Source of the DNA: Neocallimastix lanati (nom. inval.)
Taxonomy: Eukaryota; Neocallimastigomycota; Neocallimastigomycetes; Neocallimastigales; Neocallimastigaceae
Direction: 5' to 3'
Length of the DNA stretch: 64,000 nt
Assembly (NCBI GenBank): GCA_016946835.1
Contig: JACVTC010000034.1
Span: 683,501 to 747,500, forward strand
Shown: positions 14,020-27,409 of the stretch, piece after piece
How positions within the stretch are numbered: the first letter of the stretch is position 1
Layout: each line of letters begins with the position of its first letter
Translations under genes and position numbers: made by a program
Notes under the pieces: generated by a model
The model's input: only the letters and a program-made list of their open reading frames with translations
What the model was told of the DNA's origin: nothing
Database searches by the model: none

Positions 14020-15243
14020 AAACTGTTTGACGCAACAAAACTATTAAAAGTATTACCACTTCTATCCAACTATGGAAGAGATGTTGATAGTTGGATTAAT
14101 GATTTCTCTAAAGTAATGGCTTTGTACGATATTATTGAACCAAGACAAATATTTACATGGGCTAAAGAGACTGTTGAAGAAGATATTCAAGGCGTTTTAA
14201 ACTCTCTTGTAACAAAAAGAGGTTCAGAAATCAAGTACCCTACGAAAAAGGAAATTCAAGAAGCAATTGAAGAATATCTGAAGATTACAGAAAGTGAAAA
14301 ATGTTCTATCTTAAAATCCTTAAAAATTTCTAATGTAGAAACTATAAAGAAATTTAATTATAGATACAAAAAGTTATATAATAAGCTTAGTCAAGAATAT
14401 AGGAAACTTGTTACTGTTAAGGATTACACAAACTCTATTACCTCAAGAGTGTTCGCATGTTCCAGAGTAATTGTAGCAGAATGTGAAAATGTAACTGAAG
14501 CATTCAAAATAGCAGAAATTGCAGAAGACGCCGAAAAAGAAATCATTTCAAATACAAATCAAGCAATGCCATATACAGGAGGAACCCCTATGATGATTAC
14601 TCAAACTAATATTAATCAAAACCCAATATTAAATCATCCAATTTATGGTGAATTGATAAATGGACAAGCTAATTTAAATTATGGATTAAATTATTATCCT
14701 AATAATAATACCTTATTTACAGCAACTAGAAGAAACGATGTACCAAAACTTTGGGGTCCCAATATTGACAACTATAATATATATAATACACCTAACCCTC
14801 AATATAGTGGCTATAATAATGGATATTATAATAACAATAATAATTATAATATGAAAAATAATACTCAATTAATGAGGTTTGGAAATTTTAAAAATAGATC
14901 ATATAATAACAGATATAATCAAAATAACTATACTAGGGGGAATCCTACTTTTACTGTAAAAGGAAATTCTAATAATCAATTCCTTAACAATAATAATATG
15001 ACAAGTAATGATGTTAATAATTCTCACATGATAAACAATAATAATAATATGATTAATGGAAATTCTAATGATCATATGAATAATAGTACAAGAAGAAGAA
15101 ACCACAATGATGCATCTAATGGAACTATCATATGTCATAAATGCACCATGCACGGTCATAAAGCTTCCGAATGTACATATACTTACAAACAATTGGCAGA
15201 AATGGAAGAAAAAGGATTAATTAAAACTCCTTTAAACCAGTAA
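14020..15243 (+). CDS. Gag (capsid-nucocapsid) of the 7.4-kb element
   Basis: Forms the virus-like particle that packages the element RNA. The first ATG is at 14116, but the same frame is open and capsid-like back to about 14020 (FDATKLLKVLPLLSNYGRD, DSWINDFSKV). The true N terminus is therefore probably upstream, through a non-AUG start or an upstream segment lost by mutation. The helical capsid-like part covers roughly the first 150 codons after the ATG. An Asn/Tyr-rich region follows, then one CCHC zinc knuckle (CHKCTMHGHKASEC, about 15133-15175), which binds RNA. It stops at 15243. Pol restarts downstream in another reading arrangement, so a frameshift or reinitiation would be needed. Confidence 0.82.
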   Translation, partial: KLFDATKLLKVLPLLSNYGRDVDSWINDFSKVMALYDIIEPRQIFTWAKETVEEDIQGVLNSLVTKRGSEIKYPTKKEIQEAIEEYLKITESEKCSILKSLKISNVETIKKFNYRYKKLYNKLSQEYRKLVTVKDYTNSITSRVFACSRVIVAECENVTEAFKIAEIAEDAEKEIISNTNQAMPYTGGTPMMITQTNINQNPILNHPIYGELINGQANLNYGLNYYPNNNTLFTATRRNDVPKLWGPNIDNYNIYNTPNPQYSGYNNGYYNNNNNYNMKNNTQLMRFGNFKNRSYNNRYNQNNYTRGNPTFTVKGNSNNQFLNNNNMTSNDVNNSHMINNNNNMINGNSNDHMNNSTRRRNHNDASNGTIICHKCTMHGHKASECTYTYKQLAEMEEKGLIKTPLNQ

Positions 15244-15333
15244 ATGGGAGAAGGACAACTTCCATGAAACAAACCCATGACAGTAGTTTCAATAATAATT
15301 TTGACAATAAACAAAATTATAATAATAACATAA

Positions 15334-17866
<2,533 letters not shown>

Positions 17867-17892
<26 letters not shown>

Positions 17893-18541
17893 CTATAAGA
17901 AACCATTTATTATTCGCACGGACGCATCAAGGACAGGCTTAGGTGGTGTTTTACTTCAAGTTAAAGATAATATAGAAGTTCCAATCTATTTCGAAAGTAG
18001 ATCCCTTTCCCCTTCGGAAAATAACTACAGTGTTACTGACTTGGAAGGAAAGGCAGTGTTCCATTGTGTAAGGAAGTTCAAGTGTTTTCTCACGGGTAGC
18101 CCTTTTGTAACAACCTTGTATACTGATCATAAACCCCTAGTCAGTATTTTTGCTAATAAAGAACCTCTTACTAGTCGCCATCTTAAATGGGTAACGGAAG
18201 TCAGTATTTTGAACGTGAAAGTTCAGTATCAAGAGGGGAAGAAGAATGTTCTAGCAGACGCGTTGTCTAGACTGTCTTGTAAAAATAATAAGGAAATAGT
18301 AAATGTAATATATAACGATAGTAATAACAGTAATAGAAATAATAATATAAATAATAATAATGATGCCATAAATACCTTTATGCAAGAATACATCAGGAAA
18401 AGAATAGTTACTATTGATGGTATTGAGTACTATAAGCAAAATGATAAATTAAGAAGAATTATTAGTAATAATGAAGAAAAAGTTAAATTAATTAACGCTG
18501 CTCATGAATATAGGTCACGAAGGCATTTTCAAAACCTATAA
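17867..18541 (+). pseudogene. RNase H and integrase zinc-module start
   Basis: This frame resumes pol at APILTPPDYKKPF just after the deletion. RNase H motifs: RTDASRTGLGGVLL, the E of DLEGKAVF, LYTDHKPL, and VLADALSRL at the end (about 18255). It then carries an Asn-rich spacer and enters the integrase zinc module (AAHEY), where a one-base frameshift near 18510 moves the protein into the next frame. The ATG at 17867 is not a real start. Confidence 0.83.
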
Positions 18542-19531
18542 TAGACTAAAGAGAGACTTTTATTGGACGAACATGAAGAAGGATGTAACTGCTTTCATTA
18601 AATGTTGTCATAGATGCCAATTATATAGACCTCAAGGACTGAACAAATTTTCAGAGGACCTAGCTACTAAGCCTGGACTCCTCTTCTCTCGTGTTGGTCT
18701 AGACCTAGTAGGACCATTACCTAAAACAAATAACGATAATAGATATATAATAGTTTTGGTTGACTATTTAACAAAGTGGGTGGAGGCAGAACCACTCAAA
18801 ACTACAGAATCTGAAGATGTAATTAAGTTTCTTAAGAAGGTATTTTCCCGTCATGGAATACCAGAAGTTCTAGTCACTGATAATGGACCACAGTTCATAT
18901 CAGATAAGACTAAAGCCTTCTTGGATTTACATGACGTATTTGTATATTATATCACTACTTACCATCCAGCATCGAATGGCGAAGTAGAAAATAGAAATAA
19001 AGAAATCTGTAAGTACTTACGTTTATTAGGTGAAAGAACGGAAGATTGGGATGAAACTTTATACAGTGCTCTTTGGGCTTTAAGAACTTGTAAGAACGAA
19101 GTTACAAAATATAGTAGTTTCGAGCTGCTTTATGGAAGAAGGGACCTACAACCGTTTGAGCTCCAAATAAATCTAGAAAGAAGAAATGAGGAAGAATCGG
19201 AAGAAGAGTACTGGCTCAGGAAGTTTTTAACGCATGATGAATGGATAAGGGAAGCTATAAACAATATCGAAACAGCAAATAAATTATGGGAAGACAGAAG
19301 AAGACAAATAAAAAGGATGAAAAGTAATTACAAACCTGGAGAGCTAGTTTTGGTAAAGGTGTTCAACAGAAGAAAGCTGGATCCATATTTCACTGGTCCA
19401 TTAAAGATAATAAAACAAGAACTAAACACGGTAACGGTCTGTGATCCTATCACAGGGGAAATAGCCGACAGGAATATTCATCTAAAAAACATAGTTCCGT
19501 ACTTTACCGAAGTAGATATAAAGGAAGAAGA

Positions 19532-19535
<4 letters not shown>
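18504..19535 (+). pseudogene. integrase of the 7.4-kb element
   Basis: Zinc-binding remainder (GHEGIFKTYNRL ... CCHRC), catalytic core with D (GLDLVGPLP), D (VTDNGPQF) and E (SNGEVENRN), and a C-terminal module with YFTGPLKIIKQ. It ends at 19535 with no chromodomain, unlike the 5.8-8.0 kb element. The DDE triad inserts the cDNA into the genome and would be functional if the upstream frameshift were absent. Confidence 0.87.
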
Positions 19536-19576
<41 letters not shown>

Positions 19577-19624
19577 ATTAAATTAATATTTTTAGTATAT
19601 AGTATTATAAATATAAATATATAT

Positions 19625-19687
<63 letters not shown>

Positions 19688-19923
19688 TAATTACAACAAT
19701 AAACAAAAAGATATTAGATTAAATATATATATAATATTGAATTAATAATTTAATCTATAAATTTCAAAATTTCAATTACGAAATTTCAATTTCAAAATCT
19801 CTTTTCAATTTCAAAATTTCAATTATAAAATTTCAATTTCAAAATCTCTTTTCAATTTCAAAAATTTAATGATAAAATTAACAATTATCCGATATATATA
19901 ATAAATATTAAATAATGACTTAC

Positions 19924-19967
<44 letters not shown>

Positions 19968-20047
19968 TTTTTTTTTACTAGACATATTTAAATTATAAAT
20001 TTTGATTGTACCACTATTTCTTGACTTCAAGGGACGAAATCTAGGCT
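19536..20047. repeat. low-complexity 3' non-coding part of the element
   Basis: Poly(A) tracts, (TA)n runs and a short minisatellite (about 19755-19866) built from AATTTCAATTTCAAAATCTC-type units lie between integrase and the polypurine tract. Nothing coding is seen. Confidence 0.75.
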
Positions 20048-20048
20048 A

Positions 20049-20061
20049 AGTGGGGGCGTTT
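20049..20061 (+). other. polypurine tract
   Basis: A G-rich run (AGTGGGGGCGTTT) immediately before the 3' LTR, the expected plus-strand primer position. Confidence 0.75.
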
Positions 20062-20636
20062 TGGTACGGTACCGAATTAAAAATATAATTTTTAATATAA
20101 ATAGTACAGTTAAATAGGAAATAATTATATAATAATTATATATAAATAATAATAATTAAATTTAAAATAAATAAAAAAATATTAGTAAAGATAGTAAAAA
20201 TAATATATAAATTGAACCAATAGTATTTAATGAAAATAAATATATAAATATGAAAGAAAAATGATTTTTTTTAGAGACGTAGTTTTTTTTTTAATTAGAT
20301 TAGAATTAGGAATTTATAAATCTAAGTTAGGAATACTTAGAAAATAATTATTTTAGTTAAATTTAAAATAAATACTTATTAAAGTTAAGGTTTAATTATT
20401 CAAGGGAATAGATTAAAATAACTAATAAGTATTTAAAAATAATTAATGTAAAAAAAATATATATATATATTTTAATAAAACAAAACGACAACAAATATTC
20501 ATTTATCTTTTTCTTATTATTTTTATTTAATCTTTTTGTATGATAATTATTATAATTCTTTTATTAGAATATATAATTTTATAATAAAACTTGCATTCAC
20601 GAACCACCCGATACAATATAAAATTTATTCGTATCA
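20062..20636 (+). repeat. 3' LTR of the 7.4-kb element
   Basis: 575 bp, nearly identical to the 5' LTR. Followed by the second TTCGA copy (20637-20641). Confidence 0.93.
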
Positions 20637-20643
20637 TTCGATG

Positions 20644-21614
20644 TGTAATAATCATTCTAAGTTCTATCACTAAATATGATTATTAACTTCAACTTAATGA
20701 CTAATTCATTAAGTTGAGAAATAAAATAAAAATAAAAATTTTACCTAAAAAGAGTTTATTATAAAATTAATTATAATAACAACACAAAAAGTAAAAGAAG
20801 GAATATTTGGATAAATTTGGTTTAAAAAATATGTTTTTGAAAAAAATGTTTTATTAATTTATTAAAGTTTAAAATATAAAATTGCTATTATTATAACTAT
20901 ATTTTTATAATAATAACTCTTGATTTCTTAAAGGGAAATCAAGAGCCTTATTTATATTTTTTTATGGAAATAAGGTTAAATAAAAAGGGTTTTCTAATCT
21001 TAAAAAATATCTTATCTAGAAAAAGATTAGAAGAAAAAACTAGATAAGTTTTTTGATCGATATTCTATTCATATCGATCATCGTATATATTAAGTAAAAC
21101 CAAATATATTATTTTATATTTGGATAAAACCTTAATATATCGATTTCCTAAATTTTAATTTAGATCATCAAATAAAAGGAAAAATCAATAATAACCGGAA
21201 TGATCTAAATTATTCTATTTTTCTAAATATTATTTTTAAAATCTAATCTAAACTTATTAACATAAAACTATCTTTAAACTAGAATACAGAATTATAAAAA
21301 ATACAGAAACTTATTAATTGTTCTTTTAAATGTACAATGTAAAAAATAAATAAAACTAATGTTTACATTAACTTGATAATTAAATGAATAGCTAAATAAA
21401 ATTAAAAATATTAATAAGTGTACATATAATAATTATTTAAATAAATTTTCTAATATTATTTAAGTGTATGAATAATTACAATTATAATAAATTTGATAAT
21501 AATATCTCAATGTATGAATTAATTATAATTTAAATAAATTTATAATTATTATCAATAATTATAAAGACTAAGAAATAATAATTATTTATTAGTAAATAAT
21601 TATTATTTCTTACA
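20644..21614 (-). mobile_element. solo LTR, family A, copy 2 (minus strand)
   Basis: Homologous in reverse orientation to the LTR at 11402-12292. Plus-strand ends are TGTAATAATC and TTTCTTACA. It is flanked by the 5-bp repeat CGATG (20639-20643 and 21615-21619), proving a discrete insertion. A TATA-like box on the minus strand (about 20950-20960) is followed by hairpin CTCTTGATTTC/GAAATCAAGAG (20917-20945). No internal coding region is left. Confidence 0.83.
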
Positions 21615-21617
21615 CGA

Positions 21618-22328
21618 TGATCCAAAACTAGCTTATTTACTTCAAATAAGCATACATAAAAATGATAAAAAAGAAAAAAATATAAAATGTTTATAATAAT
21701 GAAATTATTTAAAATTAAAATAGTTATAATAAAAAAAAAATTTATTTATAACAAAATTATTTATAATAAAAATAATTATCTATAAATTGTTTTTAATAAA
21801 ATAAATACAGAAATATTTAATTCTGCATAAAATTAAATCGATTGACAATACTAACTATTATTTTTATTGTTTTCTCTAAAACAGATTATTATTTTCTGTA
21901 TTCTTTTTACAATAATAAACTTTATGAGAATATAATATTAATAATTTACAAGAATATTAAATTATATATTAATTGATAAATTAAAACATTATTAGAATAG
22001 ATAGTTAAAATTTTAAATATAAATAAATCATTAATAATTATACAACTATATTTTAAAATAGATACTTTAGAATAGGTTAATTTTAAAATATATTAATATT
22101 AAAATAACATTCATAATAGAATAATATAAATAAATGTATATGTTAATGTTCAATTCAAGATTCATGTAAAAAAAAACTATAAAAGGAAGAAATTTTCTTT
22201 CTTTTGAAAAAGGACGACAATAAAATAAAATAAAAATTTATAAAATACCTTTTTAAACTAATAAAAATTTATTTATAATATTTAATATTGTGTTTTTAAA
22301 ATATTGTGTGTGATCTGTGCCCATATCA
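21618..22328 (+). mobile_element. solo LTR, family C
   Basis: TGATCC at the left and ATATCA at the right, 711 bp. CTATAAAAGG (about 22179) makes a TATA box followed by a purine/pyrimidine stretch. The LTR is preceded by TTCGA once the neighbouring insertion is removed and is followed by TCGAA. Only one copy is seen, so the boundaries rest on the TG...CA ends and the flanking TCGA. Confidence 0.6.
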
Positions 22329-22334
22329 TCGAAG

Positions 22335-23943
22335 TGTAATAATCATACTAAGTACTATCACTTAATATGATTATTAACTTCAATGTTGAAATTATAACTG
22401 AATTGAAATCTCAATTTCAGTTATTTACATTTCAATAGTTAAAAAATATTATTTATTTAATTATAAATAATATACATATTTAAATAATTAATAATTAATA
22501 TAAATTCTTATTTAATATTTAAAGAATTATCTTAGGCCTAATAATTCTGAGAATATTAGTAAATAAGATTTATATTAATAATTTCAATTATCTACATATG
22601 ACGTCACATGTATTTATTTATATTATGTTTATATATATGTTTACATCATATATATTAACTACTATTTTTAATTATTCATATAAATTATATAATTATAAAT
22701 TAATTTTATTTAGTTATATTAAATATTTTAAACATATCGATATTGTTATTATCTTAATATTTTATTAATATTCATATTACTATATTATTAATATCTTATA
22801 ATTAAATACTATTATTATGTAACTTACAAAGTATAAAAGAAAGATGTAAAAATCTATCTTTTATGTTCTTTGTAAGGTTATTGTATTTACAATAATTATA
22901 TACTAATAATTCAATAAATAAATATTTTCATAAATCCTTCAAAGAAATTATTATTTAAAATATTCTTAGATATTAAGTGTTTAAATAACTTAACTATTTA
23001 TTTTATATTATTTTAATTATATTATAATTAATTAATTATTGTTGGATTATTAATATATAATTCAACATATTAACCTAGTAACGTTATTAATCATAAAACT
23101 ATTTTATATCTTAATTTTAACATTCAACTTAACGATTAATTCATTAAGTTGAGAAAATAAAAAAAGTTTTACCTAAATATTGGTGGAGTTTATTATAAAA
23201 TTAATTATAATAATAACACGAAAAATAAGAAGGAAGAAAGATTTGTATAAATTTAATTTTTTAAAGTATGTTTTTTGAATAAAATATTTTATTAATTTGT
23301 TAAAGTTTAAAATATAAAATTGTTACTATTATAACTATATTTTTATAATAATAACTCTTGATTTTTTAAAAAGAACTCAAGAGCCTTATTTATATTTTTT
23401 TGTTAAAATAAGGTTAAATAAAAAAGGTTTTTCTAATCTTAACAAATTTCTTATCTAGGAAAAGATTAGACAGAAAAACCTAGATAAGATTTTTGATCGA
23501 TATTCTATCCATATCGATCATCGTATCAATTAGGTAAAACCAATTACTTTTAAGAAGAAATTGGAAAAAACCCTAATTAACCGATTCCTAATCTAATCTA
23601 ATGATCGAAAATAAAAGAATAAAATAATTAAAAAATATTTCGATCTTAAAATAATAAATTTACAAAAAAGGAAAATAAAATATTAAATAAAATACAGAAT
23701 ACATTATTAAATACATAATAGAATACATAATGTGTTTGTTTACAATTTAATTAAATAAATAAACTAAAACTAATAAATTTAATAATTAAATATATAATAA
23801 ATTATAATTATTTATAAATGAATAATTAATAATTAATTAAATAAAATTTTGTTATAATTTAAATAAATTTTTAATTATTATCAATAATTATAAAGACTAA
23901 GAAATAATAATTATTTATTAGTAAATAATTATTATTTCTTACA
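22335..23943 (-). mobile_element. solo LTR, family A, copy 3 (minus strand), interrupted
   Basis: Same family and orientation as 20644-21614, flanked by CGAAG (22330-22334 and 23944-23948). It is split by the solo LTR at 22384-23122. Removing that insert and one TTCAA leaves about 865 bp and restores the sequence seen uninterrupted in copy 2 (TTAACTTCAACTTAA). The post-TATA hairpin is present as CTCTTGA/TCAAGAG (23355-23383). Confidence 0.85.
22384..23122 (+). mobile_element. solo LTR, family F, copy 1
   Basis: TGTTGAAATT...AATTTTAACA, 739 bp, flanked by TTCAA (22379-22383 and 23123-23127). The paralogous LTR at 20644 supplies the empty site. It contains a TGACGTCA palindrome (22599-22606) and a long hairpin with TTACAAAG/CTTTGTAA at its base enclosing TATAAAAG (22824-22875). 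The second copy is at 44630. Orientation follows the TATA box. Confidence 0.88.
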
Positions 23944-23946
23944 CGA

Positions 23947-24867
23947 AGTTAAGGAATGAATAAATAATGTTAATTTTATTATTTTTCATAAAAATAACTT
24001 AACCACTAAAATTAAATTATTTATTTCCTTACTTGGAGAACTTTCTTATGTTCTATTACTGCCAAATTATTACTAATATTAAAATTATTATTATTAATAT
24101 AAATTCTTTATCAATATCAATACTTTATTATTAAAATTAATACTATATTATTAATATCAATATTATTATCAATATCTAGTTTTATTAATATGATTTATTC
24201 TATCAATATTTTATTATTAAAGAAAATTTTATTTTACAAATATTACTAATACAGATTATTTATTATTAATAAAAATTAATATAATTAATAATGGTTTAAA
24301 AATATTTTACTTAAATCCATGATCCTTGTCATTAAAATTATTAATACTTCCTTCCAAAATACACCCTATTTATAATAAGATTAATAATAGATAATAATCT
24401 AAAATACTTTTATTTAAAAATAGTACAAAATTAAATAATACTCTTTTACTAATAGTTCTGTAAAAGTAATAAAATTATTTTTAAAATATATTATCACTAC
24501 AATTAATAATAAATAGTTTAGAATTTAATAATATATAATAATTATTTATTATAATAGAATAGATTATGAATTTATAATTCAAATACAATTCAAACATGTA
24601 ACTCTAAAATATTCTAAAGAAATGGCTTGACCATTTCTAACGATTAAAAAAAATATATAAATAGATGAGAAAATTGTATTTGAGAAAAATAATCTTGAAA
24701 AAGATAATCTTATTGAAGAAATTAATTTATTTTTAGTTTTTAATTGAATAATTTTTATTAAATAAATAAATAAAATATTTTAAAAAAAGATATATTTTAA
24801 TTTTTAATTTTTTTTTATTTTAGTGTTTATTTCTATATTTATTATTATTCTGTCCCGAACCTCAACA
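23947..24867 (+). mobile_element. solo LTR, family B, copy 2
   Basis: Homologous to 12296-13222: AGTTAAGGAATG start (first base altered from TG), hairpin GAAATGG/CCATTTC (24619-24637), TATA box TATAAATA (24656-24663), end CCTCAACA. Followed by TCGAAAATGAC, the first bases of the chaperone array. Confidence 0.78.
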
Positions 24868-25952
24868 TCGAAAATGACAAAGAATAAAATAATAATGATA
24901 TTTTTATTATAAATTTTAAATAATTTATTATATAAAAATATATTATATTCTTTACTATTACTAATTATTTTTTATTTTATATAATAATTATATTATAAAT
25001 ATTATTAATATTATTAACTTTTTTTTATAAAAATTAAAAAATTTTAATTACATTATGAATATATATAATGTAATATAATGTAATGTATATGTATATGTAA
25101 TTAAAAAATGTATTATAATTTTTAATATTTCAATAATACATTTAATATATTTTATTATTTTATATAGAAATTTTAAAATATTCTTATTTTTTTATGGAAA
25201 TAAAATTATTAGATTAGAAGATGGAAGGGTTAAGAAATTAATATAATAAAAATATTCTATTAAAATCTCTGTCTTGTTTTTTTTTTTATATTCACTTTTT
25301 AATAGAAAATTAATATTCCTTTAATAACATAATATTATTTAGAGAATAATATTTTATTTTTTAATAATATAATTAATAATATTATAATAAAAAATATAAA
25401 TTACTAATAACAAAAAAAAAAATAAAATTAAACATATTCAGAGGAAAAAAATCAATAATAAAAAATTAATATGATATATAATTAAAATATAAAATAATTT
25501 TATTTAAAATAAAAATAATATTTATTTTTTAATTTTTTTATTTTTTTTTTTTATTTTTTCATATTCTGATTATTTTTTTTATATTTTTATATTCTTATTA
25601 TTTTTTTTATGTATTATTAATTATTGTATATTATTATTTATATAAACTTTTTCATTTTATTTTTTTTTTATTAAAGTTTTTAATTTTTTTTCTGAATCAT
25701 AAATTTTCCATTTTAAAACTAAAAAAATTTTTTTTTTCCATAGAAAATTAATTTTTTTTTTAATAAATTTAAAAGAATTTCGGTAAGATAGAAAAAAAGA
25801 AAAAAAAAAAAATTTATTTTAAATTTTATTTTTATTTTTCTTATAATTTAAATTATTTGATTTATTATTATTTTTTTTTAATTATACGATTTTCCTATAT
25901 TTTCTTTATTTTTTCTTACTACTAAAATCAAAAGTTTAATTTTTAAAAAAAA

Positions 25953-25960
25953 TATAAATA
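25953..25960 (+). promoter_or_regulatory. TATA box in conserved chaperone promoter block
   Basis: TATAAATA, 263 bp before the ATG of gene 1, inside a block conserved in all copies: TTACTACTAA, then AAAAGTTTAATTT, the TATA box, (T)GTAAAATATTCCTTAA and TTTGTATTA. The counterparts are at 30260, 34068, 37976, 41804 and 46342. I found no canonical heat-shock element (alternating GAA/TTC at 5-bp spacing). Confidence 0.6.
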
Positions 25961-26215
25961 TATGTAAAATATTCCTTAAAAAAAGTTTTTTTCGTATTTT
26001 AATCTTTGTATTATTTTAATTTAATAAAATTTTTATTAAATATTAATTTTTCTTTTATCAAGACACAAAAAAAAGATAAAAAGTGATTTTCATAATAGTA
26101 AATATATACAATTCATATTAATTATAAAAATAGCGATTAATTTTATTTAAATATAATTCAAGTAAAACAAATAATAAACAAATAATAATAATTATATAAT
26201 TATTTTTTAAAAAAA

Positions 26216-27409
26216 ATGATTCCATTATATATGCATAGAGATCCATTCTTTGATCACTTTTCAGTCTTTGATTCTCATTCTTTATGGAATGAATATGATG
26301 AAGATTTGGATTGGATTTATAGAAACATAAATGATGAAGATTATAGTGACGATGAAGAAAGAGAAGAAGAAGAAGAGGAAGAAGAAGATAATTATAAAAA
26401 TGGAAATCAATTAAGAGATTATTCCTATCTTTTACATTCGATAATTCCTACTCATCATGATCATAAGCATAACCGTTTTACCTCGGTTATTCGTCCACAT
26501 TTTCTACTTCATCGTAATCGTTCAATTCCATACTATCCTTTAAGAAGAAAACTTTATAGGGCATTATTACATCATAATAAGAAGATGGAAGAGAAAAAGA
26601 TGGAAGAAAAAAAGAATAATGAACAAAAGATGGATTGCCAAACCAATAAGGAACAAGCCAATAAGACAAAAAAAGTACAAAATTTAAAACAAGATTCAAA
26701 TAAAGAGCAAAATAAAGAAAAGGAATCGTTAAAGCAACAACAATTACAAGATAAATTACAAGAAAATTGTGAAAAGAAAAATGAAAAGAAAAATGAAAAA
26801 GAGAAAGAAAATGAAAATATAACTGATAAACAAGTTTCTATTCAAAGACCAAATCAAGATCTTGAAACGAGGATTTTCAATGATTTCTTTGATTTTAAAT
26901 TTGATGATTTCAGTCCAAAAATTAATTTTGGAGAAGATAAGAAGCATTATTATCTTCATGCTGATTTACCTGGTATGACCAAGGATCAAGTGAAAATGGA
27001 AATATCTGAAGATGGTATTTTAACACTTTATGGTAAAAGAGAATATATTTATAAAGATGGAAATAATGATGAAAAAGAAAATGAAAATGAAAACGAAGAT
27101 AAAATGGAAGTTGAAGTAGAAAAGAAAAAAGAAAAAGAAAAAGAATCAGGAAAAGAAACAGAAACAGAAATGAAAATAGATCATGAAGAAGAAGAGAAGA
27201 ATAAAGAAAATAAAGAGAAGGAGAAAAAGGAGCAGAAATATTCAATGATGGAATGTAGTTATGGTCAATTTGAAAGAAAACTAACGCTTCCTGAAGATAT
27301 TGATCAAGAACATATTTCAGCTAAAATGGAGAATGGAGCTTTAGATGTGACTTTCAATAAAATTAATCCTGATAAAAAGGAACATATTCATAGAATTCAA
27401 ATTCAATAA
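26216..27409 (+). CDS. long Hsp20/alpha-crystallin chaperone, array copy 1
   Basis: 397 aa, about twice the usual small heat shock protein length. Such proteins are ATP-independent holdases that bind unfolding clients as oligomers, normally in the cytosol; no signal peptide or membrane segment is seen. Order: a conserved N terminus (IPLYMHRDPFFDHF, 1-15), an acidic run (about 44-58), a His/Arg-rich middle (HDHKHNR; RRKLYRALLHHNKK), a K/E/Q/N-rich coil-like stretch (about 120-215), and the first half of the alpha-crystallin domain (about 229-283, with YYLHADLPGMTKDQVKMEI). A roughly 57-residue E/K-rich insertion (284-340) follows, then the second half (YGQFERKLTLPEDID; AKMENGALDVTF). The C-terminal IQI is the I-x-I anchor of sHSP oligomers. 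Copy 1 alone has LYGKRE where the others have LSGKRE. The ATG is preceded by an A-run. Single exon. Confidence 0.93.
   Translation: MIPLYMHRDPFFDHFSVFDSHSLWNEYDEDLDWIYRNINDEDYSDDEEREEEEEEEEDNYKNGNQLRDYSYLLHSIIPTHHDHKHNRFTSVIRPHFLLHRNRSIPYYPLRRKLYRALLHHNKKMEEKKMEEKKNNEQKMDCQTNKEQANKTKKVQNLKQDSNKEQNKEKESLKQQQLQDKLQENCEKKNEKKNEKEKENENITDKQVSIQRPNQDLETRIFNDFFDFKFDDFSPKINFGEDKKHYYLHADLPGMTKDQVKMEISEDGILTLYGKREYIYKDGNNDEKENENENEDKMEVEVEKKKEKEKESGKETETEMKIDHEEEEKNKENKEKEKKEQKYSMMECSYGQFERKLTLPEDIDQEHISAKMENGALDVTFNKINPDKKEHIHRIQIQ

Noticed and set aside
26487-27245. Minus-strand open frames inside each Hsp20 gene (about 67-112 aa, Phe/Leu/Ile-rich)
   Set aside because: They are reverse readings of GAA/AAG-rich coding sequence; they recur only because the gene recurs and have no independent motifs.
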